A stretch of 31,921 bases of DNA from an uncultured Ruminococcus sp. (GCA_947174085.1 CAMWHN010000002.1:1-31921); one strand, 5' to 3'; positions 1-8,396 are shown, numbered from the stretch's first letter. A program made the numbers and translations. Notes: generated by a model not told the origin, from the letters alone.

Positions 1-678
1 TATAAATATACATATATAATTAAAATAATTTTCCTGTGTTTCTAAAATTGCTTTTCTAATAAAGCTTGCACTTGCAAAGCTTGCACTGGGTTCTAAACTA
101 TCATGCAGAACTTCTTGGCGAGGAATCGTAGATAATTCTAAATTAAGATTTAATTTTTTCATTGCTTTTATATATTCAATGGCTAATAAATTATTTGCAT
201 TTTGTAATAAATCTGCTTGTTGTTCAGGATAATAAATTTGATATAATTTCCAGATAGCTGACGGATAAGAATTGCCGGATTTTATATAATTTTCTATTTC
301 TTGAAAATGATATTTTATTATAAAATTAATATTTTCTGCTAATTCTAAAAATATATCCGGATTACTCACAGAACTCCCAAAAGATAATAAATTAATAATT
401 TTTAATTGTTTTAGTAAATTAATTGCACCTGTTGCATAAATTTCAGCCGGCGCACAGGAATAAATTACAGGTAATTCTAATACTAAATCTGCGCCGGCAT
501 GTAAGGCGAGTTTTGCTCTGTCAAATTTATTTAATAACGCAACGTCTCCACGCTGTACAAAATTATCACTTAGAATTGCAATGATATGCGTGACACCATG
601 TTTTTTTGTTTCCTGAATATGATACACATGTCCGTTATGCAACGGATTATATTCACAGATAATTGCACCAATTTTCAT
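1..678 (-). CDS. tmcAL: tRNA(Met) cytidine acetate ligase TmcAL (YlbM/DUF795), 5' part
   Basis: An open frame on the minus strand starts with ATG at 678-676 and runs 226 codons off the left edge, so the C-terminal part is outside the window. It begins MKIGAIICEYNPLHNGH, the nucleotidyltransferase-like HxGH site of this family. Further on are LSDNFVQRGD, LELPVIYSCAPAE and, near the edge, a short Ser/Ala repeat running into SFIRKAI, which fits the family's S-x-IRKA motif. Family members are near 400 residues. The enzyme uses acetate and ATP to put N4-acetylcytidine at the wobble base of elongator tRNA-Met. A Shine-Dalgarno GGAGG lies just upstream. It is divergent from ackA, a pairing seen in other Firmicutes; both genes concern acetate. 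A promoter with TTGCTA and TATATT, 17 nt apart, precedes it. Confidence 0.9.
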   Translation of the reverse strand, partial: MKIGAIICEYNPLHNGHVYHIQETKKHGVTHIIAILSDNFVQRGDVALLNKFDRAKLALHAGADLVLELPVIYSCAPAEIYATGAINLLKQLKIINLLSFGSSVSNPDIFLELAENINFIIKYHFQEIENYIKSGNSYPSAIWKLYQIYYPEQQADLLQNANNLLAIEYIKAMKKLNLNLELSTIPRQEVLHDSLEPSASFASASFIRKAILETQENYFNYICIFI

Positions 679-712
679 AAAATGCCTCCGGTTTAAAAAT
701 ATTTAAAAATAA

Positions 713-741
713 AATATAAAATTTTCATAAAAAATTAGCAA
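713..741 (-). promoter_or_regulatory. Predicted sigma-A promoter of tmcAL
   Basis: On the minus strand, TTGCTA (741-736) and TATATT (718-713) are separated by 17 nt, about 35 nt upstream of the tmcAL start. The match to consensus is moderate. Confidence 0.45.
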
Positions 742-758
742 ATTTTTTGAAAAAACAC

Positions 759-786
759 TTGCTTTTTTCTGAAAAAAGTATATAAT
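759..786 (+). promoter_or_regulatory. Predicted sigma-A promoter of ackA
   Basis: TTGCTT (759-764) and a perfect TATAAT (781-786) are separated by 16 nt. This leaves a leader of about 65 nt before ackA. The divergent tmcAL promoter lies immediately beside it. Confidence 0.6.
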
Positions 787-858
787 TAAAAATAGAGTGC
801 TTGTAACAAAGCATACTAGTAAAAATTATTTATTTATATTTGAAAGGAAAGAAATTTT

Positions 859-2058
859 ATGCTGATTTTAGTAGTCAACGCAGGCAGTTCTTCTTTGAAA
901 TATCAACTGCTGAACATGGACGATGAAAGCGTTTTAGCAAAGGGCAATTGCGACCGTATCGGAATTGACGGGCATATTGCACATAAAACGTTTGACGGTA
1001 GAGAGTATATCTCAGATTGCGATTTTCCAACGCATACAGAAGCATTTATGAAACTTGTGGAAGTTCTGACAACCGGAGATGCGTCTGTTATTAAAGACAT
1101 GAGCGAAATTTCAGCTGTTGGTCACAGAGTTGTACATGGTGCAGAAATTTTCTCTGAAACAACACTTGTAACAGATGATGTCATTAACAAAATTGAAGAA
1201 TTGAAAGACCTTGCTCCAGTGCATAATCCAGCACACGCATTGGCACTCCGTGCATGTAAGAAAGTTATGCCGGAATCTGTTCCACAGGCGGCTGTATTTG
1301 ATACGGCTTTTCACCAGACAATTCCGGAAAGAGCTTTTATGTATGGCTTGCCTTATGAAGATTATCAGGTTTTACATGTCAGAAAATATGGATTCCATGG
1401 GACATCTCATAGATTTGTATCTATGGCACTTGCCGAAGCAATGGGCAAGGACGTAAAAGATTTGAAAATTGTTTCCTGTCATTTGGGAAATGGTTCTTCT
1501 ATTACAGCAATTGACGGCGGAAAATCTGTTGATACAACCATGGGCTTTACGCCTCTGGACGGCGTTCTGATGGGAACAAGAACAGGTGCGCTTGACCCGT
1601 CTGCTGTAACGTTTGTAATGGAAAAACATGGCTTTACACCGTCTGAAATGTCTGATTACATGAATAAAAAATCCGGTTTCTTGGGTGTATCTGGTGTAAG
1701 TTCTGACAACCGTGATGTGAGTGCCGAAGCAGAACATGGTAATCAAAAAGCAAAGCTTGCAAAAGAAATGTTAGTTTATGAAATTAAAAAATATATTGGT
1801 TCATTTGCAGCTGCTATGAACGGCTTAGATGCTGTTTTATTCACTGGTGGTATCGGAGAAAATGCGCCTGATGTTCGTGAAGCAGTATGCTCTGATATGG
1901 ATATTTTAGGCATTAAAATTGATACAATTACGAATGCCGGTGTTCATGGTAAATTATGTAAAGTTTCTCAGTCAGATTCTAAAGTAGAAGTTTGGGTTGT
2001 GCCAACGAATGAAGAATTATTAATTGCAAGAGATACACTTGCATTAATTTCTAAATAA
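859..2058 (+). CDS. ackA: Acetate kinase
   Basis: A 399-residue protein, normal length for acetate kinase, which interconverts acetyl phosphate plus ADP and acetate plus ATP in the cytoplasm. Both family signatures are clear: VNAGSSSLKY at the N-terminus and RKYGFHGTSH around residues 175-184. Expected active-site residues are present: N7, R90, D148, H180, R241 (GTRTGALD) and E385 (PTNEE). The nucleotide-binding loop FTGGIGENAPDVRE is near residue 330. A Shine-Dalgarno GAAAGGAAAG sits 8-9 nt before the ATG. No pta gene is adjacent, so the phosphotransacetylase must be elsewhere. The gene has its own promoter and is followed by a strong terminator, so it looks monocistronic. Confidence 0.98.
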   Translation: MLILVVNAGSSSLKYQLLNMDDESVLAKGNCDRIGIDGHIAHKTFDGREYISDCDFPTHTEAFMKLVEVLTTGDASVIKDMSEISAVGHRVVHGAEIFSETTLVTDDVINKIEELKDLAPVHNPAHALALRACKKVMPESVPQAAVFDTAFHQTIPERAFMYGLPYEDYQVLHVRKYGFHGTSHRFVSMALAEAMGKDVKDLKIVSCHLGNGSSITAIDGGKSVDTTMGFTPLDGVLMGTRTGALDPSAVTFVMEKHGFTPSEMSDYMNKKSGFLGVSGVSSDNRDVSAEAEHGNQKAKLAKEMLVYEIKKYIGSFAAAMNGLDAVLFTGGIGENAPDVREAVCSDMDILGIKIDTITNAGVHGKLCKVSQSDSKVEVWVVPTNEELLIARDTLALISK

Positions 2059-2088
2059 TTATAGCATAATTATTTTAAAATTGCAAGT

Positions 2089-2130
2089 ATAACAGGGTAG
2101 AAAATTCATTCTGCCCTGTTATGTTATTTT
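2089..2130 (+). terminator. Intrinsic terminator of ackA
   Basis: Arms 2089-2102 and 2109-2122 pair over 14 bp with one G-U, closing a 6-nt loop. The sequence GTTATTTT follows. Confidence 0.85.
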
Positions 2131-2151
2131 AGAAAGGTGGTTTTTTATGTG

Positions 2152-2595
2152 ATGAAACAAGTGGAAATTTTTACAGACGGTGCATGCAGTGGCAATAATG
2201 GTGCAGGTGCAGGCGGTTGGGGTGCTATATTACGCTACGGTAAACATGAAAAAGAATTATCCGGCGGTGAAGCCAGTACAACAAATAATCGCATGGAGCT
2301 GACGGCTGTGATTAAAGCTTTACAGGCATTGAAACAGCCTTGTGCTGTGCAATTAACAACAGATAGTAAATATGTTGTGGATAGCATTACAAAAAAATGG
2401 GTTTATAACTGGAAGTCTAAAAACTGGATAAAATCTGATGGCAAAAAGGCTTTAAATATTGATTTATGGGAACAGTTATTGCCTTTGTTAGAATTACATC
2501 AAGTTAATTTTATTTGGGTGAAAGGTCATGCCGGACATGCAGAAAATGAACGTTGTGATAAGCTTGCTGTTGCGGAAAGTTTAAAATATAAGTAA
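2152..2595 (+). CDS. rnhA: Ribonuclease HI
   Basis: A 147-residue RNase H fold enzyme that cleaves RNA in RNA/DNA hybrids. The carboxylate set is complete: D9 (FTDGACSGN), E49 (RMELTAV), D71 (TTDSKY) and D136 (ERCDKLA), plus the mobile histidine H126 (VKGHAG). The basic handle region (KKWVYNWKSKNWI) is present as in E. coli-type RNase HI. The frame stays open upstream to a GTG at 2137, but that codon sits inside the probable Shine-Dalgarno AAAGGTGG. The ATG at 2152, giving MKQVEIFTDGA, is the better start. The usual NPGPGGWG loop reads NNGAGAGGWG here, a mild variant. It lies downstream of the ackA terminator, so a weak promoter or read-through must serve it; I see no convincing separate promoter. 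Confidence 0.95.
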   Translation: MKQVEIFTDGACSGNNGAGAGGWGAILRYGKHEKELSGGEASTTNNRMELTAVIKALQALKQPCAVQLTTDSKYVVDSITKKWVYNWKSKNWIKSDGKKALNIDLWEQLLPLLELHQVNFIWVKGHAGHAENERCDKLAVAESLKYK

Positions 2596-2673
2596 AAAGC
2601 TGATAGTATAATATTTTTAGTTGCATTAACTGAACACAAAAAAGCAGACTAACTGAAATATAAGTGAAAACGC

Positions 2674-2702
2674 TTGACATTGGATTCAAAAACAAGTATA
2701 AT
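2674..2702 (+). promoter_or_regulatory. Consensus sigma-A promoter of the solute-binding lipoprotein gene
   Basis: A perfect TTGACA (2674-2679) and a perfect TATAAT (2697-2702) with a 17-nt spacer, about 30 nt before the start codon. Unregulated strength would be high. Confidence 0.85.
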
Positions 2703-2738
2703 AAAATTAGTTAGAATTTAAGAAAAGAGGTAATATTT

Positions 2739-4121
2739 TTGAAAAAAATAATTAGAATAATTGCGGGATTTATGAGCTTTATGCTAGTCGCAACAGCAAC
2801 GGCTTGTTCGAAAGAAAAATTGCCGGAAGATAGCAATTTAGAAAATCAGGAAGATACTAGTATGATTGAAACTGTTGCCACAGAAGAAAATAATTCAGTA
2901 CAAACCAACACGGGACAGGAAATTTATTGGCTTGCAGATTATGATATTAATCCCCGAAATGCACAAGACAGAAGTGTTGCATTAGCTTTGTTTGAAGACC
3001 AGTATGGCGGTAAAATTAATTGGATTTGGTGTTATACGGATTCTAAATATGATGTTTTGTCAAGTAGAATTTTAAGCGGTGAGCCTGTAGATATGGTTTC
3101 TTATGATGAGTCTAGTTTTCCGCAAGGTGTCATGCAAGATTTATTTCAGCCGTTGGATAATTATTTAGATTTAAATGATAGTATCTGGGATACCATGCGT
3201 GAGGATATTAATTATTTTGCTTATCAGGGTCAGCATTATGTTGTGCCATATGCTGTAAGCGACCCGTTATTAATAATTTATAGCCGGAAACTATGTCAGG
3301 AAAATAATCTTGATGACCCTTATGAATTATATCAGTCTGGTAACTGGACTTGGGAAAAATTTAAAAGCATGATGCAAGATTTTGTTTCTAACGGTTCAGA
3401 ACGTTATGGGGTTTGCGGTTTTCTCGGCAAAGGCATTTTACAGTCTACAGGCAAGAATATTATTAATTTTGATAATTATAAATTTAGTAATAATATTTCT
3501 GATTCTGATATTATATCAGCAGAAAATTTCTTAGAAGAAATTGACAGTGCAAATTTATATGACGCAAATTGGTATTCTAATTTTCCAACTGGAAATCATG
3601 TTTTATTCTATGCAATGCAGGATTGGGCTTTAGATAAATCCAATGCTGTCAACCCAGATGGTGATTTTATGGCTGTGCCTTTCCCAAAAGTTTCTGGTTC
3701 TGAAAATTATTATTTATCCGGTAATTATGAAGCCAAAATGCTTGTGAAAAATTCTGATAAAGGTGACGCTGTTGCAACTTATATTTATTGTGAACGTCTT
3801 GCACAGACAGAAGAAACTTCTCAACAGATTGCAAAGCAACTGGCTTTACAACAAGAAGTTTCTCAGGTTGGTACTGTATTGTCTTATAGAACAGAAGAAC
3901 AATATCAAGCAATTTTGTCATATCAGCAAAATTTGAAAAATATATTTGATTTTGGATATGGCATGGGAACTGACATGTATGGAAACGGTGATTATAATTA
4001 CGACACAAGAGGTGTTATGAATCATCTCACAGAATCGGTTTTAGAAGGGCATACATGGGATTCTGTTTCTGAAAATTGCAATGCGAAAATTAATAGCATT
4101 CTGGAAGAAAATTATCAGTAA
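2739..4121 (+). CDS. Extracellular solute-binding lipoprotein (ABC transporter, family 1)
   Basis: A 460-residue protein starting with TTG at 2739, 8 nt after GAGG. It has a lipoprotein signal peptide with two early lysines and a cysteine at residue 23 (ATATAC), then a Ser/Glu/Asn-rich linker to about residue 65. The rest resembles family 1 solute-binding proteins, with segments such as ALALFEDQYGGKINW, LSGEPVDMVSYD and GNWTWEKFKSMMQDF that are typical of sugar-binding ABC components. The ligand cannot be told from sequence. It is an orphan: there is no permease or ATPase gene in the window, and it has its own promoter and terminator. It may feed a transporter encoded elsewhere or act as a ligand sensor. 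The family call is firm and the substrate unknown. Confidence 0.85.
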   Translation: MKKIIRIIAGFMSFMLVATATACSKEKLPEDSNLENQEDTSMIETVATEENNSVQTNTGQEIYWLADYDINPRNAQDRSVALALFEDQYGGKINWIWCYTDSKYDVLSSRILSGEPVDMVSYDESSFPQGVMQDLFQPLDNYLDLNDSIWDTMREDINYFAYQGQHYVVPYAVSDPLLIIYSRKLCQENNLDDPYELYQSGNWTWEKFKSMMQDFVSNGSERYGVCGFLGKGILQSTGKNIINFDNYKFSNNISDSDIISAENFLEEIDSANLYDANWYSNFPTGNHVLFYAMQDWALDKSNAVNPDGDFMAVPFPKVSGSENYYLSGNYEAKMLVKNSDKGDAVATYIYCERLAQTEETSQQIAKQLALQQEVSQVGTVLSYRTEEQYQAILSYQQNLKNIFDFGYGMGTDMYGNGDYNYDTRGVMNHLTESVLEGHTWDSVSENCNAKINSILEENYQ

Positions 4122-4181
4122 TTTAAAATTTTAAAAAAATTTCTGTATGAAATGGCAATTTAGAATAAATATAAATATAAT

Positions 4182-4209
4182 CCCCTGTTTGTGAAAAACA
4201 GGGGGGTTT
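4182..4209. terminator. Terminator between convergent genes
   Basis: CCCCTGTTT (4182-4190) and AAACAGGGG (4196-4204) form a 9-bp stem with a 5-nt loop, followed on the plus strand by GG and a T run. It lies between the convergent lipoprotein and GGDEF genes. On the minus strand the tail is ATTATATTTAT, so it may work weakly in both directions. Confidence 0.85.
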
Positions 4210-4219
4210 TTAAATCAGT

Positions 4220-6148
4220 TTATTTTAAATATTTAGAAGCTTTTCGCTTTTTTTTCTGTTCATACATGACATTATCTGCTGTTGTGACAAGCTGAAATAA
4301 ATTCGTATCTGGTTCGGGAATGGCAATATGATAGCCTGTACTTACTGCAAGTGTATAAGAAAAATGCTTTTTCTGATTGATTTTTTCTAAATCTTTTTGA
4401 ATCCGGTCAGATAGATTTTGCGCCTGTTCTTCAGTGTAATTTGCACCGAAAACAATAAATTCATCACCGCCAAATCTGCAACAGACTTCGTTATTGTTAC
4501 AAGTATTGCGTAACACTTTTGCCATATAACAAATGGCATTATCTCCGGCTTTATGTCCAAACGTGTCGTTAATATATTTTAATCCGTCCATGTCAAGAAA
4601 CATTAGCATAACGGGCTTTTTCTCACGAATGCAATCTTGAAATAAATGTTGTGTGCAAATTCTGAATCCATTGCGATTATTAATTTCTGAAAGTGCATCA
4701 ATTGTATATAATTTATTTAATTTCCGTGTGGCTCTGTCAAGACAGATAATTTTGCGAACACTTTCTAGCGAATTGCCTATAGTCATCATAAAATTATGAA
4801 ATAATTTGCTAGTCACTGGAAAATCACTGTTTTTGATAACACAATAGCCCATACAGCGTTCTCCGAAATGCAATGGCATAAAATAATACTCGCCACGCTG
4901 ATTTGTATTAGAAAATAAATCAGGAAGCATTTCAGACGCTTGAAAATCAGGTACATCAAAAAATCTGCCGTTTTTATAAGCTAACGGTACAAGAATTTTT
5001 TCACCATAGCCGTGAATATGATAATGATTTGGCGATAAAATATGCATTAAATAATTTTCTTCTGTTTCGTCTGTCATAATGCCCTGTTTCCAGTTATCAC
5101 ATAAACAAAGATAAAATTCTTTGCAATTAATTTCTTTAATAAATGGCTTTAAACTTGCAATATATTTTTCAAAACTATCACACTCTGTTAAAGCAGATGA
5201 CATGCGACTGACCAGCGATATATCAACAGAAAAAGATTCTAGTACATGAAAATTACGTTTTTTAAATTCATCTGTATTTAGCAAAGGCGTTTGGTTACAG
5301 CCACAGCTTTGCGAAAAACAACAGCAAGTTTCCATGATTTCATTTTGTTTTTGCGGAACATGATTCACATGATTCATAATTTTTTCACAAGCAAGTTGTC
5401 CTAAACGCTCTAAAGGTCTTTTCACAGAAGTCAAAGACGGCACATAATTTCTGGCATTGTAAGTATAATCAAAACCGGAAACAGCGACATCTTCCGGCAC
5501 ACGAATACCGTGTGCAATTAAGCTATTCATAACACCAATTGCCATACTGTCATTTGCACAAATAATAGCTTGTGGCGGTGCAGATTGTAAAAATTTCTGT
5601 ACTGCATAAACACCGTCACGAGTGACAAAATTTCCATGATAAATTCGCTGTTCTTCTACAGGAATATGATATTTTTTTAAAATATCCTGATAAGCTTTTA
5701 ATCTTTGATAACTGTCAATATTATTTTTAGGACCGGAAACATAATTAATTCTGGTATAGTTATGATATAAAATAAAATGCTCTACCATATCCCGCATAGC
5801 TTTTTCATTGTCAATGCAGATAGTATATAATTCAGAATCATTTTTATCAATACAAACTACAGGAACACTTGCTCTTCTAGCACGTTCCAAAACAATTTCA
5901 CTATAATTTGCATTCTGAATTGTATTAATTAATAATATCACACCATCAAACTGATTAAAATCCGCAAGCGAAAAAATGTTATATTCGCCTGTGTCATGCC
6001 CGATATCACCGCCGATATTACCAAAAGCAACAAAATGCTCTAGTGTAATATCATGCGTAAAAGCATATTGCCGGATACCGCTAAGAATCCCACTTTGATA
6101 GTCTTCATCAATTGTAGATACAATCACAGCAATGTGTATGCGTTTCAT
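4220..6148 (-). CDS. Diguanylate cyclase with LacI-type ligand-binding domain (Peripla_BP-GGDEF)
   Basis: A 642-residue protein without signal peptide or membrane segments. Residues 1 to about 280 look like the periplasmic-binding-protein fold of LacI-family regulators (IHIAVIVSTIDEDYQSGILSGI, then AIICANDSMAIGVMNSLIAHGIRVPEDVAVSGFDY near 195-230), but the helix-turn-helix headpiece is missing. A middle region, about 290-470, is unassigned and could be GAF-like. The C-terminal part, about 480-642, is a GGDEF domain with FLDMDGLKYINDTFGHKAGD and an intact GGDEF at residues 560-564. The inhibitory-site position before it reads NNNE rather than RxxD, so product inhibition at that site is not expected. 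The likely role is a cytoplasmic sensor of a sugar or similar ligand that makes c-di-GMP from two GTP. The start has a weak GGTGA ribosome site. A transposon end lies just upstream and may supply or disrupt its promoter. Confidence 0.9.
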   Translation of the reverse strand: MKRIHIAVIVSTIDEDYQSGILSGIRQYAFTHDITLEHFVAFGNIGGDIGHDTGEYNIFSLADFNQFDGVILLINTIQNANYSEIVLERARRASVPVVCIDKNDSELYTICIDNEKAMRDMVEHFILYHNYTRINYVSGPKNNIDSYQRLKAYQDILKKYHIPVEEQRIYHGNFVTRDGVYAVQKFLQSAPPQAIICANDSMAIGVMNSLIAHGIRVPEDVAVSGFDYTYNARNYVPSLTSVKRPLERLGQLACEKIMNHVNHVPQKQNEIMETCCCFSQSCGCNQTPLLNTDEFKKRNFHVLESFSVDISLVSRMSSALTECDSFEKYIASLKPFIKEINCKEFYLCLCDNWKQGIMTDETEENYLMHILSPNHYHIHGYGEKILVPLAYKNGRFFDVPDFQASEMLPDLFSNTNQRGEYYFMPLHFGERCMGYCVIKNSDFPVTSKLFHNFMMTIGNSLESVRKIICLDRATRKLNKLYTIDALSEINNRNGFRICTQHLFQDCIREKKPVMLMFLDMDGLKYINDTFGHKAGDNAICYMAKVLRNTCNNNEVCCRFGGDEFIVFGANYTEEQAQNLSDRIQKDLEKINQKKHFSYTLAVSTGYHIAIPEPDTNLFQLVTTADNVMYEQKKKRKASKYLK

Positions 6149-6179
6149 AATGCTTCACCGTTACTGAAAACTTATAAAA

Positions 6180-6345
6180 AGTGATAAAGCAAACTTTTAT
6201 GTTTCATTCCTTGTTCCACGTGTCCATTTTCGACAAGTCTAATCATGTTTGGTATAACACTCCAAAGGCGTAAATTCCCGACTAACGTATCGGTACATAT
6301 CAACAGCACTTGTTTTAGCTATGCTGTCAATCCATATCGCATTAA
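6180..6345 (-). ncRNA. Candidate omega-RNA of TnpB (reRNA)
   Basis: In this family the guide RNA overlaps the 3' end of tnpB and runs into the right end of the element. After the tnpB stop (minus strand) I see conserved-looking segments: a hairpin ACAGCA...TGCTGT spanning the stop codon, CCGA...TCGG, then GGGAATTTACGCCTTTGGAGTG, split here as GGGAATTTACG and CCTTTGGAGTG. Sequences like this are frequent behind Firmicutes tnpB genes. The guide portion would lie beyond the right end, towards the GGDEF start. The boundaries are approximate. Confidence 0.45.
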
Positions 6346-7485
6346 ATTTACACTTGCCTGAAAATCCCTGTCAATTGTATTGTGACATTCAGGGCAGATA
6401 TAGATACGTTCTGAAAGTTTCAAATCTTTCTTCACATATCCACAGCAGGAACATAATTTACTTGACGGATAGAATCTGTCAGCCGTTATAAATGCAATGT
6501 GATTCCAGTTACATTTATACTGTATCTGCCTGTAAAATTCATAAAAGCACTGTTCCTGTACTGCCTTTGCAAGGTGTTGATTCTTCATCATATCTTTTAC
6601 ATTCAAATCTTCCAGAACAATAAACTTTGGTTTTCGGCTTACGATTTCAGAAGTAGTCTGATGCAGATAATTATGGCGAATATTTGTCAGTCTATGGGTA
6701 ATTTTCAAAAGTTTCTTTTCACTTTTTACAATATTGCGTGTTTTACAGTAACATTCTCCTTTCTTATTTTTAGAATATTTTTTAGATATTCTGCGTTGCA
6801 ATCTACGTTTTTTCTTATTTAATTTTCTGACTTTTGTGGTCTTATTGATATTTGGATAAACAGCAGTATCAGAACATATCGCCAAATCTTTAATACCAAT
6901 ATCAATTCCGATACCCTGATTTGTCGGTTGTTCTGTAGATTCCTCACATTCAATTCCTACTGAAATCCACCAGTTAAGACCATCAAATGTGATTCTTGGG
7001 TTGGAGTACTTTATGTCTGCACCTGTTGGAATTTTATTTGGTTCTGCAAGTTTGACAAGATTAAATTTCTGCTTATTTCTTTTTCTGCTTGTTGTCAGTT
7101 TTTCTAATCTTACATGCGTTTGCGTAAATTCAATTTTAGATGTATCAGCGTAAAAACTCGGTTTTGACTTTCGTCTGCTTTTGAATCTCGGAAATTCCGC
7201 AATGCCTTTGAAAAAGTTCTGATATGCCTTTACAGCATCTTTTATTGCCTGTTTCGAAATATTATTGCTATAATCATTCAGCCATTGGTATTCTTTTTCC
7301 GATTTCAGAACAGTAAAGATTTTTCTCAAATCATAATCACAAATGAATTTATTTCCTAATTCATAATTCCCCTGCTCATAGCTTAATGCCCAGTTATACG
7401 CAAATCTTGCAAGTCCTGCACATGCAAACAGTTTTGTTCTCTGTCTGTTGTTTGGGCAGAGCATTACTTTTATGGTTCTAATCAT
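6319..7485 (-). CDS. tnpB: TnpB RNA-guided endonuclease / OrfB transposase
   Basis: A 388-residue protein of normal TnpB length. It has an N-terminal helix-turn-helix-like start (MIRTIKVMLCPNNRQ...CAGLARFAYNWAL), a basic RNA-binding region with KKKRRLQRRISKKYSK near residues 225-240, and a split RuvC nuclease. The catalytic acids are all present: D195 (GIDIGIKD), E292 (VLEDLNV) and D374 (DRDFQASVN). The zinc finger CSCCG...CPEC lies between the second and third RuvC motifs. TnpB uses an omega-RNA to cut double-stranded DNA beside a short target-adjacent motif, favouring retention of the element. With an intact frame and catalytic triad it is probably active. It could also have been co-opted by the host, which the sequence alone cannot decide. 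Confidence 0.95.
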   Translation of the reverse strand: MIRTIKVMLCPNNRQRTKLFACAGLARFAYNWALSYEQGNYELGNKFICDYDLRKIFTVLKSEKEYQWLNDYSNNISKQAIKDAVKAYQNFFKGIAEFPRFKSRRKSKPSFYADTSKIEFTQTHVRLEKLTTSRKRNKQKFNLVKLAEPNKIPTGADIKYSNPRITFDGLNWWISVGIECEESTEQPTNQGIGIDIGIKDLAICSDTAVYPNINKTTKVRKLNKKKRRLQRRISKKYSKNKKGECYCKTRNIVKSEKKLLKITHRLTNIRHNYLHQTTSEIVSRKPKFIVLEDLNVKDMMKNQHLAKAVQEQCFYEFYRQIQYKCNWNHIAFITADRFYPSSKLCSCCGYVKKDLKLSERIYICPECHNTIDRDFQASVNLMRYGLTA

Positions 7486-7631
7486 TTTCGGTAAGCTCCT
7501 TAATTATATATTATAAAAATCAATACACTATTTATAAATTTTTATAATTTTATTTTAACTGTTAACAACCTTTCTGACAGATTGTGACATTTTAACCTAT
7601 CTATTTTTTATTTTAATTTATCCACTAAAAG

Positions 7632-7656
7632 CCCCCACTTTTTCTAGAAGTGGGGG
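7632..7656. repeat. Left-end hairpin of the tnpB element; also a likely terminator for the zinc-ribbon gene
   Basis: CCCCCACTT (7632-7640) and AAGTGGGGG (7648-7656) form a 9-bp stem with a 7-nt loop, the sort of subterminal palindrome recognised in IS605-family ends. Read on the minus strand it is followed by CTTTTAG, so it could also stop transcripts from the gene ending at 7688. Confidence 0.7.
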
Positions 7657-7687
7657 ACTTCCTGCTGAAATAAATTAAAAATCGCTA

Positions 7688-8365
7688 TTAGAGAGCTTTA
7701 CCACACTCACCACAGAATAACTGACCAGATACATTCAGTTTATTGCCACAATAAGGACAAAATGTCTGCTTAGAATCTGATTCGTCTCCTTGTGTTATTT
7801 CTGGTTCTTGTTCATTTTCAGAAATTATAGCATCAACAATTTCTTCTTCTGGTGCGTCTGCTACTTCCTGTTGTACCTGTACATCATTTTCAGTTTGTAC
7901 CGGTGCATTAGTTGCAGTATTAGAATCTGCATATTGTGCTGTCAATTTCTGACCACAAACTGCACAGAACGTATTACCTGCTTCGTAGGTATTTCCACAG
8001 TTCATGCAGACCATAGCAGACGGTTCAGCTGGTGTATTCACAGGTTCTGTAATAGTAGCTTCTTCTGGAATTGGGTCAAGCTCTGGCTCTCTTGCACGAA
8101 TCGCTTCTATTTCTTGCTTAAGCTCATCAATTTTCTGTTCGGATTTGATAATAGCTTCTACCATTTCTTGAAATTCTTCGTCTGGACTTTCTTTGTAAAG
8201 GTCATAATATTTCTGACCAATTGCAATCAAATTTTGCTGAATATTACGCTCTTCTGCTTTTAACTGCGTATTCAGCTTATTTGCTTCGCTCAAATTCTTT
8301 GCTTTCTGTTCAATGGTTTTGCCAGCGTTTTTTGCATTTACTTTCAATTTGTCAAAAAAACCCAT
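7688..8365 (-). CDS. Double zinc-ribbon protein with N-terminal coiled coil
   Basis: A 225-residue soluble protein. Residues 1 to about 90 (MGFFDKLKVNAKNAGKTIEQ...) are charged and helical with coiled-coil character. Then follow two zinc ribbons, CMNCG...CAVCG near 120-137 and CPYCG...CGECG at the very C-terminus, separated by an acidic, Gln/Glu-rich linker. No enzyme motif is visible. A strong ribosome site AAGGAGG precedes the ATG. The start MGFFDKLK resembles small Firmicutes zinc-ribbon proteins of unknown function. It has its own extended -10 promoter overlapped by a 19-bp palindrome. Several other zinc-ribbon proteins lie in this window, but no shared role can be shown. Confidence 0.75.
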   Translation of the reverse strand: MGFFDKLKVNAKNAGKTIEQKAKNLSEANKLNTQLKAEERNIQQNLIAIGQKYYDLYKESPDEEFQEMVEAIIKSEQKIDELKQEIEAIRAREPELDPIPEEATITEPVNTPAEPSAMVCMNCGNTYEAGNTFCAVCGQKLTAQYADSNTATNAPVQTENDVQVQQEVADAPEEEIVDAIISENEQEPEITQGDESDSKQTFCPYCGNKLNVSGQLFCGECGKAL

Positions 8366-8396
8366 GATAGTATCCTCCTTAAAATAAAAATTATCT

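Larger units (their letters stand above)
6165..7680 (-). mobile_element. IS200/IS605-type element with tnpB only (IS1341-like)
   Basis: The element consists of tnpB, a hairpin-bearing left end (7632-7656) and a structured 3' flank after the tnpB stop. No tnpA (Y1 transposase) gene is present, so it can move only with help in trans, or it has been retained for another reason. It sits between the zinc-ribbon gene (stop at 7688) and the GGDEF gene (start at 6148). Exact ends are uncertain: this family makes no target duplications or terminal inverted repeats, and I place them by the flanking genes and hairpin. Confidence 0.6.

Noticed and set aside
1372..1746. 124-codon open frame antisense to ackA
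   Set aside because: It lies wholly within the clear acetate kinase gene, has no ribosome site and shows no recognisable motif.
2137..2151. GTG start five codons upstream for RNase HI
   Set aside because: The codon is part of the ribosome-binding sequence of the ATG at 2152, and the family N-terminus starts there.
4220..6148. LacI-family transcription factor
   Set aside because: The N-terminus starts directly with the ligand-binding fold; no helix-turn-helix is present and the C-terminus is GGDEF.
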